This document shows positions 27,796 through 36,352 of a stretch of 64,000 bases of DNA, piece after piece (position 1 is the first letter of the stretch; each line of letters starts with the position of its first letter). A model generated the notes under the pieces. The model was not told the origin of the DNA and made no database searches. It saw only the letters and a program-made list of their open reading frames with translations. A program made the position numbers and the translations under genes. This DNA is from Bacteroidales bacterium (GTDB lineage Bacteria > Bacteroidota > Bacteroidia > Bacteroidales > JAAYJT01). The stretch lies in contig JACZJK010000028.1 in assembly GCA_014860575.1 (NCBI GenBank), positions 62,001 through 126,000 of the forward strand, read 5' to 3'.

Positions 27796-28167
27796 AATGA
27801 TGGGTTCGAAAATTCTAGTTCATACTGGTGATGGTATGCCCTTGAGGCAGCCTAATAACATTTCGCTGGAAGCCACGAAAATACAAACAATTTTTTCTTA
27901 ATTTCTAGTGATAAAGTATTGAATGACTATTTTGCATGAAATTTTTACATTTCCTGAAAAGAATCTTGCACAGATTAAGCCCGCTATGTCGTATTTCCGA
28001 TGTCCACCTGCTGGCATTCATGCATCTAAAACTACAAGCTTTATCATTGATTGATGCAAATATGCTTTTTGAAGGCGATAATCTCATTTCGGTGAAGGCG
28101 GGTATTGTATTATTGCAGAACTTTGAATTTTGAACCGCTTGCACTACATGCCCAACAGCCGTTAACC
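27796..28167. other. Divergent intergenic region, ~370 bp
   Basis: This region lies between the hybrid kinase start and the radical SAM gene. An ATG-started frame of 65 codons (27936-28133) has no recognisable features and overlaps the probable radical SAM start region; I do not call it a gene. ACTATTTTGC near 27926 is one base short of a TAnnTTTG box. Confidence 0.4.
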
Positions 28168-29262
28168 TTGAACCTAAAACACTTCACCATTCCTCTTTTT
28201 ATCCCCATGCAGGGCTGCCCTTTTGATTGCGTGTTCTGCAACCAGCGGAATATTACCGGGCAACAGCATGTTATGAGTGATGATGAAATTGGTTCAAAAA
28301 TTGAAAGCCACCTCAGTACTTTACCTAAAGAAAATAGCATCATCGAAATCGGATTTTTTGGCGGAAGCTTTACTGGACTTCCAATTGATGAGCAAAAGCA
28401 TTATCTGAAGCTGGTTCAACCTTGGATTGAAAGCGGGGAGGTGACGGGAATCCGTTTATCCACACGGCCGGATTATATTAATGCTGAAATACTTGCCATA
28501 CTGAAAGACAACGGTGTGAAAACCATCGAATTGGGTGTACAAAGCATGGATGATGAGATGCTGAGGAAAGCGGGGCGAGGACATACGGCTGAAGATATAC
28601 AACAAGCCGCTACCCTGATTAAAGAAAGCGGCTTTTCATTGGGTTTGCAGATGATGATTGGTCTGCCCGGCGATACAATCGAAAAATCAATGCAAACAGC
28701 GCAGGAAATCATAAAACTTGAAGCTGATTCCACACGCATTTACCCAACGCTGGTGATCAGACACACAGGGCTTGAATCGCTTCACAAGCAGGGCAAATTT
28801 GAACCACTTTCGCTGGAGGAAGCTGTAAATTGGTGTAGCAAGATTGTCCCTCTGTTTGAAGAGGCTGGGGTGAATATCCTACGTTTGGGTTTACACCCAT
28901 CCGAAGGCATCCTGCGCGGTGATGAACTGGTTGCAGGCCCATTCCATGTTGCGTTTGGTGAAATGGTGTATTCAAAGATCTGGAAAAACATTCTCAGAGA
29001 ACTGAAATCTGAGCCCAGTGCCGAAATCACGATTTTTATGAACCCCAAGCAGATCAACCATGCCATCGGGCACAAAGGAATGAACAGGAAAATGCTGGAG
29101 CTTAGGTTTGGAAAGGTAAATTTCAGGGGAGATGATAATTTGGTGGGTAGACGTTTTGTAAAGACCCAAATTCCAAGCTCCAAATTCCAAGCTCCAAGTC
29201 AAAAATCAAAAGCTCAAACAGTAGAATTCCAACCTAACCCAATTAACCTTTTATCAAATTGA
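28168..29262 (+). CDS. Radical SAM protein (Elp3/HemN-like, no acetyltransferase domain)
   Basis: About 364 residues with the [4Fe-4S] motif C-x3-C-x2-C in QGCPFDCVFCNQRNITG, a glycine-rich FFGGSFTGLP, and GVQSMDDEMLRKAGRGHT, all typical of the Elp3-like radical SAM branch. Product unknown. The start is uncertain: TTG at 28168 gives the family-like opening LKHFTIPLFIP about 13 residues before the first Cys, while TTG at 28105 would add 21 residues. The last ~27 codons (IPSSKFQAPSQKSK...) are encoded by a word-like spacer repeat, so the C terminus seems to be an accidental extension. Confidence 0.85.
   Translation: MNLKHFTIPLFIPMQGCPFDCVFCNQRNITGQQHVMSDDEIGSKIESHLSTLPKENSIIEIGFFGGSFTGLPIDEQKHYLKLVQPWIESGEVTGIRLSTRPDYINAEILAILKDNGVKTIELGVQSMDDEMLRKAGRGHTAEDIQQAATLIKESGFSLGLQMMIGLPGDTIEKSMQTAQEIIKLEADSTRIYPTLVIRHTGLESLHKQGKFEPLSLEEAVNWCSKIVPLFEEAGVNILRLGLHPSEGILRGDELVAGPFHVAFGEMVYSKIWKNILRELKSEPSAEITIFMNPKQINHAIGHKGMNRKMLELRFGKVNFRGDDNLVGRRFVKTQIPSSKFQAPSQKSKAQTVEFQPNPINLLSN
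29168..29220. repeat. TTCCAAGCTCCAAA word repeat inside a CDS 3' end
   Basis: Units of TTCCAAGCTCCAAA and variants. The same word family appears in spacers at 56612 and 58337. Here it is translated as the C terminus of the radical SAM protein. Confidence 0.65.
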
Positions 29263-29269
29263 CTAATCG

Positions 29270-29348
29270 ACATTCCATCACTCCATCACTCCATCACTCC
29301 ATTACTCCAATTAAACAGCATTACTGTATAACTGCATAACTGCAACAC
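29270..29348. repeat. ACTCCATC spacer repeat
   Basis: Tandem CATCACTCC/CATTACTCC units grading into TAACTGCA units, in the spacer before the DUF6873-like gene. Confidence 0.65.
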
Positions 29349-29357
29349 AATAAAAAA

Positions 29358-30041
29358 GTGATAATCATTGACAAAAAGATGCCTGAAACGGCAAAGGAAA
29401 AACTGACAGTTTTCGGTGGGTTGCTGGAACTGGAAACCTCCGGCATAACTTACCCGGCGATTTCGGGGCATCCGGATATTTTCTTTTGCCAAACGCCGGC
29501 TGGTTTGATCGTGGCTCCGAATTTGCCAGAAGAATATTTCAGCTTGCCGGATCAGTACAAAATAATCTATAAGAAAGGTGAGAAGGCTGTGGGAAAGACT
29601 TATCCGCACACGGCTCCTTACAATGCTGTGGTCACATCAGAATATATCATCCACAACTTGAAATATACGGATCCGATATTGCTGGAAGCTTGCGAAGGAT
29701 TAACACCAATCCATGTGAACCAGGCTTATACCCGCTGCAATCTGCTTGCGCTGAATGAAAACCTGTTTATTACTTCTGATAAAGGAATTTGTAATTCGCT
29801 ATTGGATCATGGCTTAAACTGCCATTATTTTCCACCTGACGAAATCAGGCTAGAAGGTTTCCCCAATGGTTTTCTTGGCGGTGCCTGCGGAATATGGGAT
29901 CAGAAACTATTTATCTGCGGAAGCCTGAGACATCATTCCTGGGGCAATGAGTTCAGGAAAATTGTTGAAGCGGAAGGGTTTGAAATTATTGAGTTGGTGG
30001 ATGGAACATTAACGGATGTTGGGAGTATTTTTTTTGAATAA
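29358..30041 (+). CDS. DUF6873-like (GME-fold) protein
   Basis: A 227-residue soluble protein. The opening IIDKKMPETAKEKLTVFGG, the segment SGHPDIFFCQTPAGLIVAPN and the later LLEACEGLTPIHVNQAYTRCN and GGACGIWDQKLFICGSLRHH resemble the DUF6873 family, whose fold is guanidino-group-modifying-enzyme-like. No catalytic role is established that I know of, and the family call is from memory of its pattern. It lies 95 bp after the radical SAM gene; the intervening repeat makes co-transcription uncertain. Confidence 0.7.
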   Translation: MIIIDKKMPETAKEKLTVFGGLLELETSGITYPAISGHPDIFFCQTPAGLIVAPNLPEEYFSLPDQYKIIYKKGEKAVGKTYPHTAPYNAVVTSEYIIHNLKYTDPILLEACEGLTPIHVNQAYTRCNLLALNENLFITSDKGICNSLLDHGLNCHYFPPDEIRLEGFPNGFLGGACGIWDQKLFICGSLRHHSWGNEFRKIVEAEGFEIIELVDGTLTDVGSIFFE

Positions 30042-30159
30042 TAGAAGAATTGAACATTAGAACAATAGAGCAAATGAATTTTGAATTTCCTAATCCTTAT
30101 ATAACACCACGCACGGGCAGATAGCGAAATCTCCGGAGTGAAACTATTCGGTGTCTGCA

Positions 30160-30233
30160 TCACCCCATTACTCCATCACCCCATTACTCCATTACTGCAC
30201 AGTAACACTGCATCACTGTATAACTGAATCACA
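30160..30233. repeat. ATTACTCC spacer repeat
   Basis: CACCCCATTACTCC, CATTACTGCAC and CACTGTATAACTG units between the DUF6873-like gene and the convergent response regulator. Confidence 0.65.
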
Positions 30234-30234
30234 A

Positions 30235-30936
30235 CTATAAATTCGTAATAAGCTTAAACCCCGATCCATGTACGTTGATCAGTTCTACCGTTGGGTCTTG
30301 CTTCAGGTACTTACGCAATTTGGCGATGTACACGTCCATACTGCGGGCGTTGAAGTAGCTGTCGTCGTTCCAGATTTTATGCAGTGCAATTTTACGGTCG
30401 AGTACGTTATTCATGCTGTCGCATAAAAGTTTCAGCAATTCAGTTTCCTTCGATGTAAGTTTCTGGGCTTTATCGGCAAAAGTTAAGGTTTGTCGGTTAT
30501 AATCAAATGTATATCCGCCTATTTCAAAAGTGGTAATATTCTCCCCTGGCAATGAGCCTTGGATGGAACGGCGCAACACCGCTTTCATCCTCACCAGCAA
30601 CTCTTCCATACTGAAAGGTTTCGTAATGTAATCATCGGCGCCAAGTTCAAATCCTTTGATCTTGTCTTCCTGTAACGATTTGGCGGTCAGAAAAAGAATA
30701 GGAATGTTTTTATTGTCGAGGCGGATTTCCTTGGCCAGGCTGAACCCGTCCATCACGGGCATCATCACATCAATGATACATACATCAAACTTGTTTTTGG
30801 CATAAGCCTGAAGCGCTTCTTGTCCGTTCACACACAAAGTGGTTTCATACGTCTTTGCTTCCAGGTATGATTTAAGAATGTTCCCGAGATTCCGGTCGTC
30901 CTCAGCCAAAAGGACTCTTAGTTTTTCTTCGTCCAT
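30235..30936 (-). CDS. OmpR-family response regulator, RprY-like
   Basis: A 233-residue regulator. The receiver domain (1-120) has acidic DD near residue 13-14, the phospho-acceptor in DVCIIDVMMPVMDGF (~55) and the conserved Lys in YITKPFS. The C-terminal winged helix (~135-230) carries LTSKETELLKLLCD and DVYIAKLRKYLKQDP. It pairs with the sensor kinase encoded directly upstream (31098-32630), the arrangement of RprX/RprY in Bacteroides, but orthology is not proven here. Two copies of spacer repeat flank it. Confidence 0.92.
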   Translation of the reverse strand: MDEEKLRVLLAEDDRNLGNILKSYLEAKTYETTLCVNGQEALQAYAKNKFDVCIIDVMMPVMDGFSLAKEIRLDNKNIPILFLTAKSLQEDKIKGFELGADDYITKPFSMEELLVRMKAVLRRSIQGSLPGENITTFEIGGYTFDYNRQTLTFADKAQKLTSKETELLKLLCDSMNNVLDRKIALHKIWNDDSYFNARSMDVYIAKLRKYLKQDPTVELINVHGSGFKLITNL

Positions 30937-31004
30937 GTTGTATCCCTTCTTGTAAATAGAATGTTAATAAACATATTATCAGTTAATTCATCCCCAGTAA
31001 CGTA

Positions 31005-31059
31005 GTGTTGGAGTAATGGTAATTAATACCACAACACTCCATTACTCCATCACTCCAGC
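31005..31059. repeat. Spacer repeat with 10-bp inverted arms
   Basis: GGAGTAATGG (31010-31019) and CCATTACTCC (31039-31048) are reverse complements inside an ACTCCATT-type repeat. It lies between the kinase stop and the response regulator start and could form a weak hairpin in the transcript. Confidence 0.55.
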
Positions 31060-31097
31060 TTTATGTTCTGCCAATCACACCATAAATATAAGTTTCG

Positions 31098-32630
31098 TCA
31101 ATCACCAAACGGCAATAAAATCCTGAACCTCGTTCCCTGTCCCTGCTCACTCTCTACGGTTATACTACCCTTATGTTTGTCCACAATAAATTTTACATAA
31201 CTCAGTCCCAACCCATAGCCTTTCACATTATGAATATTACCAGTTGGAACGCGGTATAATTTCTCAAAAACTTTAGTCTGGTTGCTTTTGCTGATGCCTA
31301 CACCATTGTCAGAAACCGCAATAACAATTCCGTTATCAACATTGCTGGTACTTACTACAATACGTGGTTTGCTGGGAGTGTACTTGTTGGCATTGTCGAG
31401 CAGGTTCGTAATTATATTTGTAATGTGAACCTTGTCGGCCATCAATTTGCTTTGTGAGGCTTGCAGATCAGTCAGTATTTGCCCGTCGCGGATTTCCACC
31501 TGTATACTCATGGTTTTTACAACATCGCGGATGATATCATGCACATCGAAAAGTTCGGGTCGTAATTTCAACTCGCCTTTTTCTAGAATTGCGGTTTGAA
31601 GAATTTTCTCGGCCATTACACCCAAACGGCGATTTTCCTCACTGATGATGCTGATGTAATTTTTATACAAACTTTCTGACTTCTGAATGTCTTTATCGCC
31701 CAGGGCTTCGCAGGCAAGTGCAACAGTTGATATTGGCGTTTTGAACTCATGGGTCATATTATTAATGAAATCGGTTTTCATCAGCGATAGTTTTTTCTGC
31801 TGAATGATGGTGTGGATCGCATAATAGAAAGCACCAATAAGGATCAATACAATGAGAATGGAAACAGCCAGCATACCCGTAAGCTGGATAAGCATAAAAC
31901 GCATTTGTTTCGGAAAATACAGCACAAGGTAATCAGAACCCGAAAACAGATTGCCGGGGGCCAGGGGATACACGAAACCTTCGTCAAGCAAGGCCTGAGT
32001 GAAATCACTGGTTTTCTCAATCAGCAGGCGATTTTGCATTGAACTGAAAATACCGAATTCATAATCAGTACGCAGACCTGCATGAGATAATTCAACACCA
32101 ATCATCGAATCAAGACTTGCCTTGTCATAGCGTTCGTGGCTGCGGCCAGGATTTTGGGCAATGATCATTTCCTCAAAAAGCTCACTAAGCATTTCGGTTT
32201 GCTGCCGGTAATTACTTTCAATAGAGCTTGGATCTGAACCCGGAGCTTTTTCTGAAAAACTAATTGTATCACGTTGTCTGACGGTTTCCCAATGATCATC
32301 TCTAAACACATCCACCTGCTCATATTGCCTTGACCAGGAATACTCTGATGGATTTATCGAATCGTTAAGCTTTTGGGAATAGTATGCATAACTCAATGAA
32401 TCAAGCGAACGCAGGATCTGGTCGCTGCGCTGACGGAGATTGAAATCCCGCGCCAGTTCCATCTTCTGCAATTTATTGGCGATGTTGCCTGCAACTTCAT
32501 TTACCCTGCGATGGAAATGGCTTTCCTCCACCTTAATGGCGCTGTTGATCCAATACAATTGTATGGCCACCAATGTAACAAGTGCCACGGTAACAAGAAG
32601 GATAATGAGTATTATTCGTCGGCGGTTCAC
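31098..32630 (-). CDS. Membrane sensor histidine kinase, RprX-like
   Basis: About 510 residues from a GTG at 32630 (NRRRIILIILLVTVALV follows directly, a good membrane-insertion start). An upstream GTG at 32678 would add 16 residues. Two membrane helices (~5-27 and ~255-280) flank a ~225-residue periplasmic sensor domain. Then come HisKA with FINNMTHEFKTPISTV, and HATPase with NLLDNANKYTP, VSDNGVGI and GYGLGLSYVKFIV. Its response regulator lies downstream after a repeat-containing spacer. The signal is unknown. Confidence 0.9.
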   Translation of the reverse strand: MNRRRIILIILLVTVALVTLVAIQLYWINSAIKVEESHFHRRVNEVAGNIANKLQKMELARDFNLRQRSDQILRSLDSLSYAYYSQKLNDSINPSEYSWSRQYEQVDVFRDDHWETVRQRDTISFSEKAPGSDPSSIESNYRQQTEMLSELFEEMIIAQNPGRSHERYDKASLDSMIGVELSHAGLRTDYEFGIFSSMQNRLLIEKTSDFTQALLDEGFVYPLAPGNLFSGSDYLVLYFPKQMRFMLIQLTGMLAVSILIVLILIGAFYYAIHTIIQQKKLSLMKTDFINNMTHEFKTPISTVALACEALGDKDIQKSESLYKNYISIISEENRRLGVMAEKILQTAILEKGELKLRPELFDVHDIIRDVVKTMSIQVEIRDGQILTDLQASQSKLMADKVHITNIITNLLDNANKYTPSKPRIVVSTSNVDNGIVIAVSDNGVGISKSNQTKVFEKLYRVPTGNIHNVKGYGLGLSYVKFIVDKHKGSITVESEQGQGTRFRILLPFGD

Positions 32631-32837
32631 AACAACAAAAGTACTGCAAGGCAAAGGATTACAACAGGAGCTTAACACTTTTTAACGTTTCTTCGGTTTT
32701 GTTAACACTTTAAGGCTGTTGACTGTTATATTTTTGCGATATAATTTTTCTCATAACCTCAAACAGATTACTTTTTGGTTTTATGTTAGGTGTGGTAAAA
32801 AGCCCTGAAGTAACTTGATTTTTGTTGTTTGTTTTGG

Positions 32838-32866
32838 AGTGCGGCCGCTAGGCCGCACTTTTTTTA
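32838..32866 (+). terminator. Orphan plus-strand terminator before pgi
   Basis: A perfect 9-bp GC-rich stem (32838-32846 with 32851-32859), GCTA loop, then seven T. It lies 37 nt before the pgi start and in the same direction, yet no plus-strand gene precedes it: the neighbour is the start of the minus-strand kinase. It may end a small RNA or act as an attenuator in the pgi leader. Confidence 0.8.
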
Positions 32867-32903
32867 TAATTTTACCCATTACGAAATTTAAGACAATACT
32901 CAC

Positions 32904-34262
32904 ATGAACATGCTGAAAGTAGATATCCGCTCAATTGAGAAATTTATTGATCCTGAAGACATTAAGAAATTAGAAACCGACCTGAAAATCCATCATCACG
33001 ATCTGGTAAGCGGAACAGGTGCCGGCAGTGAATTTACAGGATGGGTTAGACTTCCCTCTTCCACTTCGAAGGAATTGCTTGACGATATCATGCTGGAAGC
33101 CCAACGCCTGAAAGAAAAATCAGAAGTGGTTGTGGTGGTCGGTATAGGCGGTTCATACCTTGGAAGCAGAGCGGTAATCGAAGCTTTGCAGCATCAGTTT
33201 GCAGGAATGCTGCCTGCTTTTAAGCGTCCGGGGCCTCTGGTGCTGTTTGCAGGTAATAACATTAGCGAAGATTATCATTCCGATTTGCTTGAGGTGCTTC
33301 AAAAAGTGAACTGGTCGCTGATTGTGATCTCAAAGTCGGGAACCACCACAGAGCCTGCCATCGCTTTCAGGATTCTGAAACAACATCTTGTCAGGAAATA
33401 CAGCGTGGGCGAAGCGCGCAAACGCATCATAGCCATCACGGATAAATCAAAGGGAGCCTTAAAAAGCCTTGCCGATGAAGAAGGATACAAAACTTATATT
33501 GTGCCCGATGATGTAGGCGGTCGTTATTCTGTATTAACCCCGGTTGGTTTATTACCAATTGCGGTTGCTGGGTTCGATATACACAAACTTATGCAAGGTG
33601 CCGCGGAAATGGAGAATATCACTTTAGCTTCGCACCTGATTGAAAAAAATCCTGCCGCGCTTTATGCTGCTGCCCGTAATGCTTTGTATCGCAAAGGAAA
33701 ACCGGTTGAGATCATGGTCAATTATCAGCCGAACCTGGTGTTTTTTACCGAATGGTGGAAGCAACTCTATGGTGAAAGTGAAGGCAAAATGCAACGCGGC
33801 ATTTTCCCCGCAGGCGTGACTTTTACCGCTGATTTGCACAGCATGGGTCAGTACATACAGGAAGGCCTGCGCATTATTTTTGAAACAGTGCTTTCAGTTG
33901 AACAAAGCAACAAGGAACTCCATATTCCACTTCTTGACAATGATGCCGATGGGCTGAATTATATTGCAGGCAAACAACTTCATGAAGTGAACCGGATGGC
34001 AGAGTTGGGAACCTTGCTTGCACATATTGACGGCGGCGTTCCTAACATCAGGATCAGCATTCCCGCTATTGATGAATACAATATTGGCAGTTTGATCTAT
34101 TTCTTTGAGTTTGCCTGCGCCCTCAGTGGTTATACCCTTGCTGTGAACCCATTCGATCAGCCAGGCGTTGAAGCGTATAAGAAGAATATGTTTGCATTAC
34201 TTGGAAAGACTGGTTTTGAGGCGGAAGGGCAGATATTGAAGAAAAGGCTTGGAGATGTTTAA
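32904..34262 (+). CDS. pgi: Glucose-6-phosphate isomerase
   Basis: Interconverts glucose 6-phosphate and fructose 6-phosphate in the cytoplasm. The 452 residues match the shorter bacterial (Bacillus/Bacteroides) type. Two SIS folds are visible, with VVGIGGSYLGSRAVIEAL and VISKSGTTTEPAIAFR binding phosphate. The catalytic-site segments TEWWKQLYGESEGK and FPAGVTFTADLHSMGQY follow. It has a terminator-like hairpin in its upstream region, suggesting either a separate small RNA or attenuation. Confidence 0.96.
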   Translation: MNMLKVDIRSIEKFIDPEDIKKLETDLKIHHHDLVSGTGAGSEFTGWVRLPSSTSKELLDDIMLEAQRLKEKSEVVVVVGIGGSYLGSRAVIEALQHQFAGMLPAFKRPGPLVLFAGNNISEDYHSDLLEVLQKVNWSLIVISKSGTTTEPAIAFRILKQHLVRKYSVGEARKRIIAITDKSKGALKSLADEEGYKTYIVPDDVGGRYSVLTPVGLLPIAVAGFDIHKLMQGAAEMENITLASHLIEKNPAALYAAARNALYRKGKPVEIMVNYQPNLVFFTEWWKQLYGESEGKMQRGIFPAGVTFTADLHSMGQYIQEGLRIIFETVLSVEQSNKELHIPLLDNDADGLNYIAGKQLHEVNRMAELGTLLAHIDGGVPNIRISIPAIDEYNIGSLIYFFEFACALSGYTLAVNPFDQPGVEAYKKNMFALLGKTGFEAEGQILKKRLGDV

Positions 34263-34327
34263 GACTTGGAGAGTTGGAGAATGCGGGACAAGAAGAAAAT
34301 GGAAATAACATCTAACACTGCGATAAA

Positions 34328-34882
34328 TTGAATTTTAGCGAACTAATAGTAATCCGTCAAAGCGTAAGGCGTTACGAACCACGGCCTGTTGAAAAGGAAA
34401 AACTTATGCAATGCCTCGAGGCTGCGCGTCTGGCGCCATCTGCAAGTAATTCTCAGCCCTGGTATTTTGTAGTGGTGGATGAACCTGAACTTAAAGACAA
34501 AGTAGCCAGAGCCACTTTTGATTCTGTACTTACATTCAACAAGTTTGCATTGCAGGCTCCTGTCATCATTGTACTGGTGTCTGAAAAAGCAGGCCTGATC
34601 ACCCGCCTTGCAGCTAAGATAAAGAAAAGAAATTGGAGCCAGGTTGATACAGGAATTGCTGCCGAACACTTCTGCCTGCAGGCTGCTGAACTGGGTTTGG
34701 GAACATGCATGTTAGGCTGGTTCTATGAAGACAAGGTGAAAAAACTATTGAACATCCCCAAAGATAAATTCATTGGTTTGCTCATCACCCTGGGATATCC
34801 GTCCGAAGACTATCGCCTGCGCGAAAAAACACGCAAACCTTACGATGAGGTAATCGGGTTTAATGGGTATCACAGGAAATAG
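34328..34882 (+). CDS. Nitroreductase family protein
   Basis: A 184-residue FMN-dependent nitroreductase-fold protein. The start is a TTG at 34328, giving MNFSELIVIRQSVRRYEPRPV, the typical family opening (R-x-S-x-R). Also present are LAPSASNSQPWYFVVV, which contacts FMN, and LGTCMLGWFYEDKVKKLLNIP. Possible activities include NAD(P)H-dependent reduction of nitroaromatics, quinones or enones. It follows pgi by 65 bp on the same strand. Confidence 0.9.
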   Translation: MNFSELIVIRQSVRRYEPRPVEKEKLMQCLEAARLAPSASNSQPWYFVVVDEPELKDKVARATFDSVLTFNKFALQAPVIIVLVSEKAGLITRLAAKIKKRNWSQVDTGIAAEHFCLQAAELGLGTCMLGWFYEDKVKKLLNIPKDKFIGLLITLGYPSEDYRLREKTRKPYDEVIGFNGYHRK

Positions 34883-34924
34883 CCTTATTTTTGCCTGCAA
34901 CTAACGAGTAGCACTGATAATTTC

Positions 34925-36322
34925 ATGAGAATTGAGAATATTTTTTTTGTTGGATTGCTGATCGGAACATTTCTATCAGGTTCTGACCTCAATGCCCAAA
35001 CACCGGAACTGAACTTCGAAAAATACCAGGCGTATCGTAAGCGACTGTTGAATGATTTCATGGTTTCCAGCAGTGGCGATGAACTGGGAACCAACATTCC
35101 CGCCTCCATCAGGAATAAAAAAACCAGGCAAATTCGGTGGGGTGATGCGACAATAAATCTCAGTAATTATATGGCAGTGTTGGCAACAGAATATGCACTT
35201 TTCAAAGCAAACAATATTCCGGTTGATGAAACACTTTTAGAACTCCACAATGCCTTGTTAGCTATGGAAAGACTTGATGTAAGCGCGGGTATTTTCTATT
35301 CCGACCGCAATGCTCAGCCTACTCCCAATGGCTTTTTCATCAGGGATGATATACCTGCAAATTTCACAAGGGACTGGGAATGGAAGAATCCATCGTTTGC
35401 GGATTATCACTGGGTGAAATCGGATTACATTGATCAGAATATAAGCCTGAATGAAATGAGCCAGGATCAGGTTTGGCACCTTATAGTTGGCCTTGCCCTC
35501 ATCAGCCACCTGGTTGACGATACTACGGGATGGAGCGTGCCTCAATACCACGGCCCCCTCAGGTTCACTCTTTCACAGCGGGCTATGGTTGCAGGCTACC
35601 GGATTATCGAAATCATGCGTAGCAGAAGTTGCCTGATTAACTCAAAAAAAGGCAATGGTTACCTTTTTGTTAATTACTGGCATTTGAAAAATCCTGCAAC
35701 CGGAAAAAGAGTTAAAAGAGGGGCAAATCCCAATTTCCTGAAATATGGATTTGCAGAATCGGGGAACTTCATATCGCAAATGGCTTTTGGGGACTTGCAT
35801 TGGGGTAATTCACGACGCGGGGGAATCTGGTACAACCTCTCAAAAACTTTCCAGTACCTGCAGCGGTTCACTGCTTCAGGAAATTTTGAATACCTGTATT
35901 ACCTGGGTTCAACAGCAACGGTTGGAAATGTGTGGAGCACCCGCGATTTGATCTGCATGTTTAACCGCCACCAAAAACTACCCTTTATCCCGAACCCACA
36001 ATACGAGCACTTTGCTCTTATTTCCTGCCTGCTGCATGACGATTGCCCAAAGATGCTGCAAAAGGAAAAATCATTGTATGAAACCCTTCTTGACAAAGCC
36101 CCTGCGGAGGGTCCGTTTAATTATGGATACGACTCCGACAATCTGTATGAATATGAGTGGTCGTCAATCCATCGTTTTGTATGGCCCGAAAGAAGAGGTT
36201 CGGGAACTGGCGAACACCACCAGGGTGATTACAACGGTTTGGACTATATGATGCTGTACAATCTTTATTACTTGGTTTATAACCCTGGCGGTTTAAAAGG
36301 GTATGATTTCAAAGGGTTTTAA
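34925..36322 (+). CDS. Uncharacterised secreted helical protein
   Basis: A 465-residue protein with a signal peptide (MRIENIFFVGLLIGTFLSGSDLNAQ). I do not recognise the family. The mature part is rich in aromatic residues and apparently alpha-helical (NYMAVLATEYALFKAN, DQVWHLIVGLALISHLVDDT, ALISCLLHDDCPKML), with conserved-looking WSSIHRFVWPERRGSGTGEHHQGDYNGLDYMMLYNLYYL at the C terminus. The repeated short helical pairs would suit an alpha/alpha barrel such as those of carbohydrate-active enzymes, but that is a guess. It stands alone, convergent with alr. Confidence 0.8.
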   Translation: MRIENIFFVGLLIGTFLSGSDLNAQTPELNFEKYQAYRKRLLNDFMVSSSGDELGTNIPASIRNKKTRQIRWGDATINLSNYMAVLATEYALFKANNIPVDETLLELHNALLAMERLDVSAGIFYSDRNAQPTPNGFFIRDDIPANFTRDWEWKNPSFADYHWVKSDYIDQNISLNEMSQDQVWHLIVGLALISHLVDDTTGWSVPQYHGPLRFTLSQRAMVAGYRIIEIMRSRSCLINSKKGNGYLFVNYWHLKNPATGKRVKRGANPNFLKYGFAESGNFISQMAFGDLHWGNSRRGGIWYNLSKTFQYLQRFTASGNFEYLYYLGSTATVGNVWSTRDLICMFNRHQKLPFIPNPQYEHFALISCLLHDDCPKMLQKEKSLYETLLDKAPAEGPFNYGYDSDNLYEYEWSSIHRFVWPERRGSGTGEHHQGDYNGLDYMMLYNLYYLVYNPGGLKGYDFKGF

Positions 36323-36352
36323 GTTGTAAAAGGCTGTTAAGTTTGTTCTGGC

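Noticed and set aside
27936-28133. 65-codon plus-strand ORF before the radical SAM gene
   Set aside because: No ribosome binding site, no recognisable sequence and overlap with the probable start region of the next gene; too little to call.
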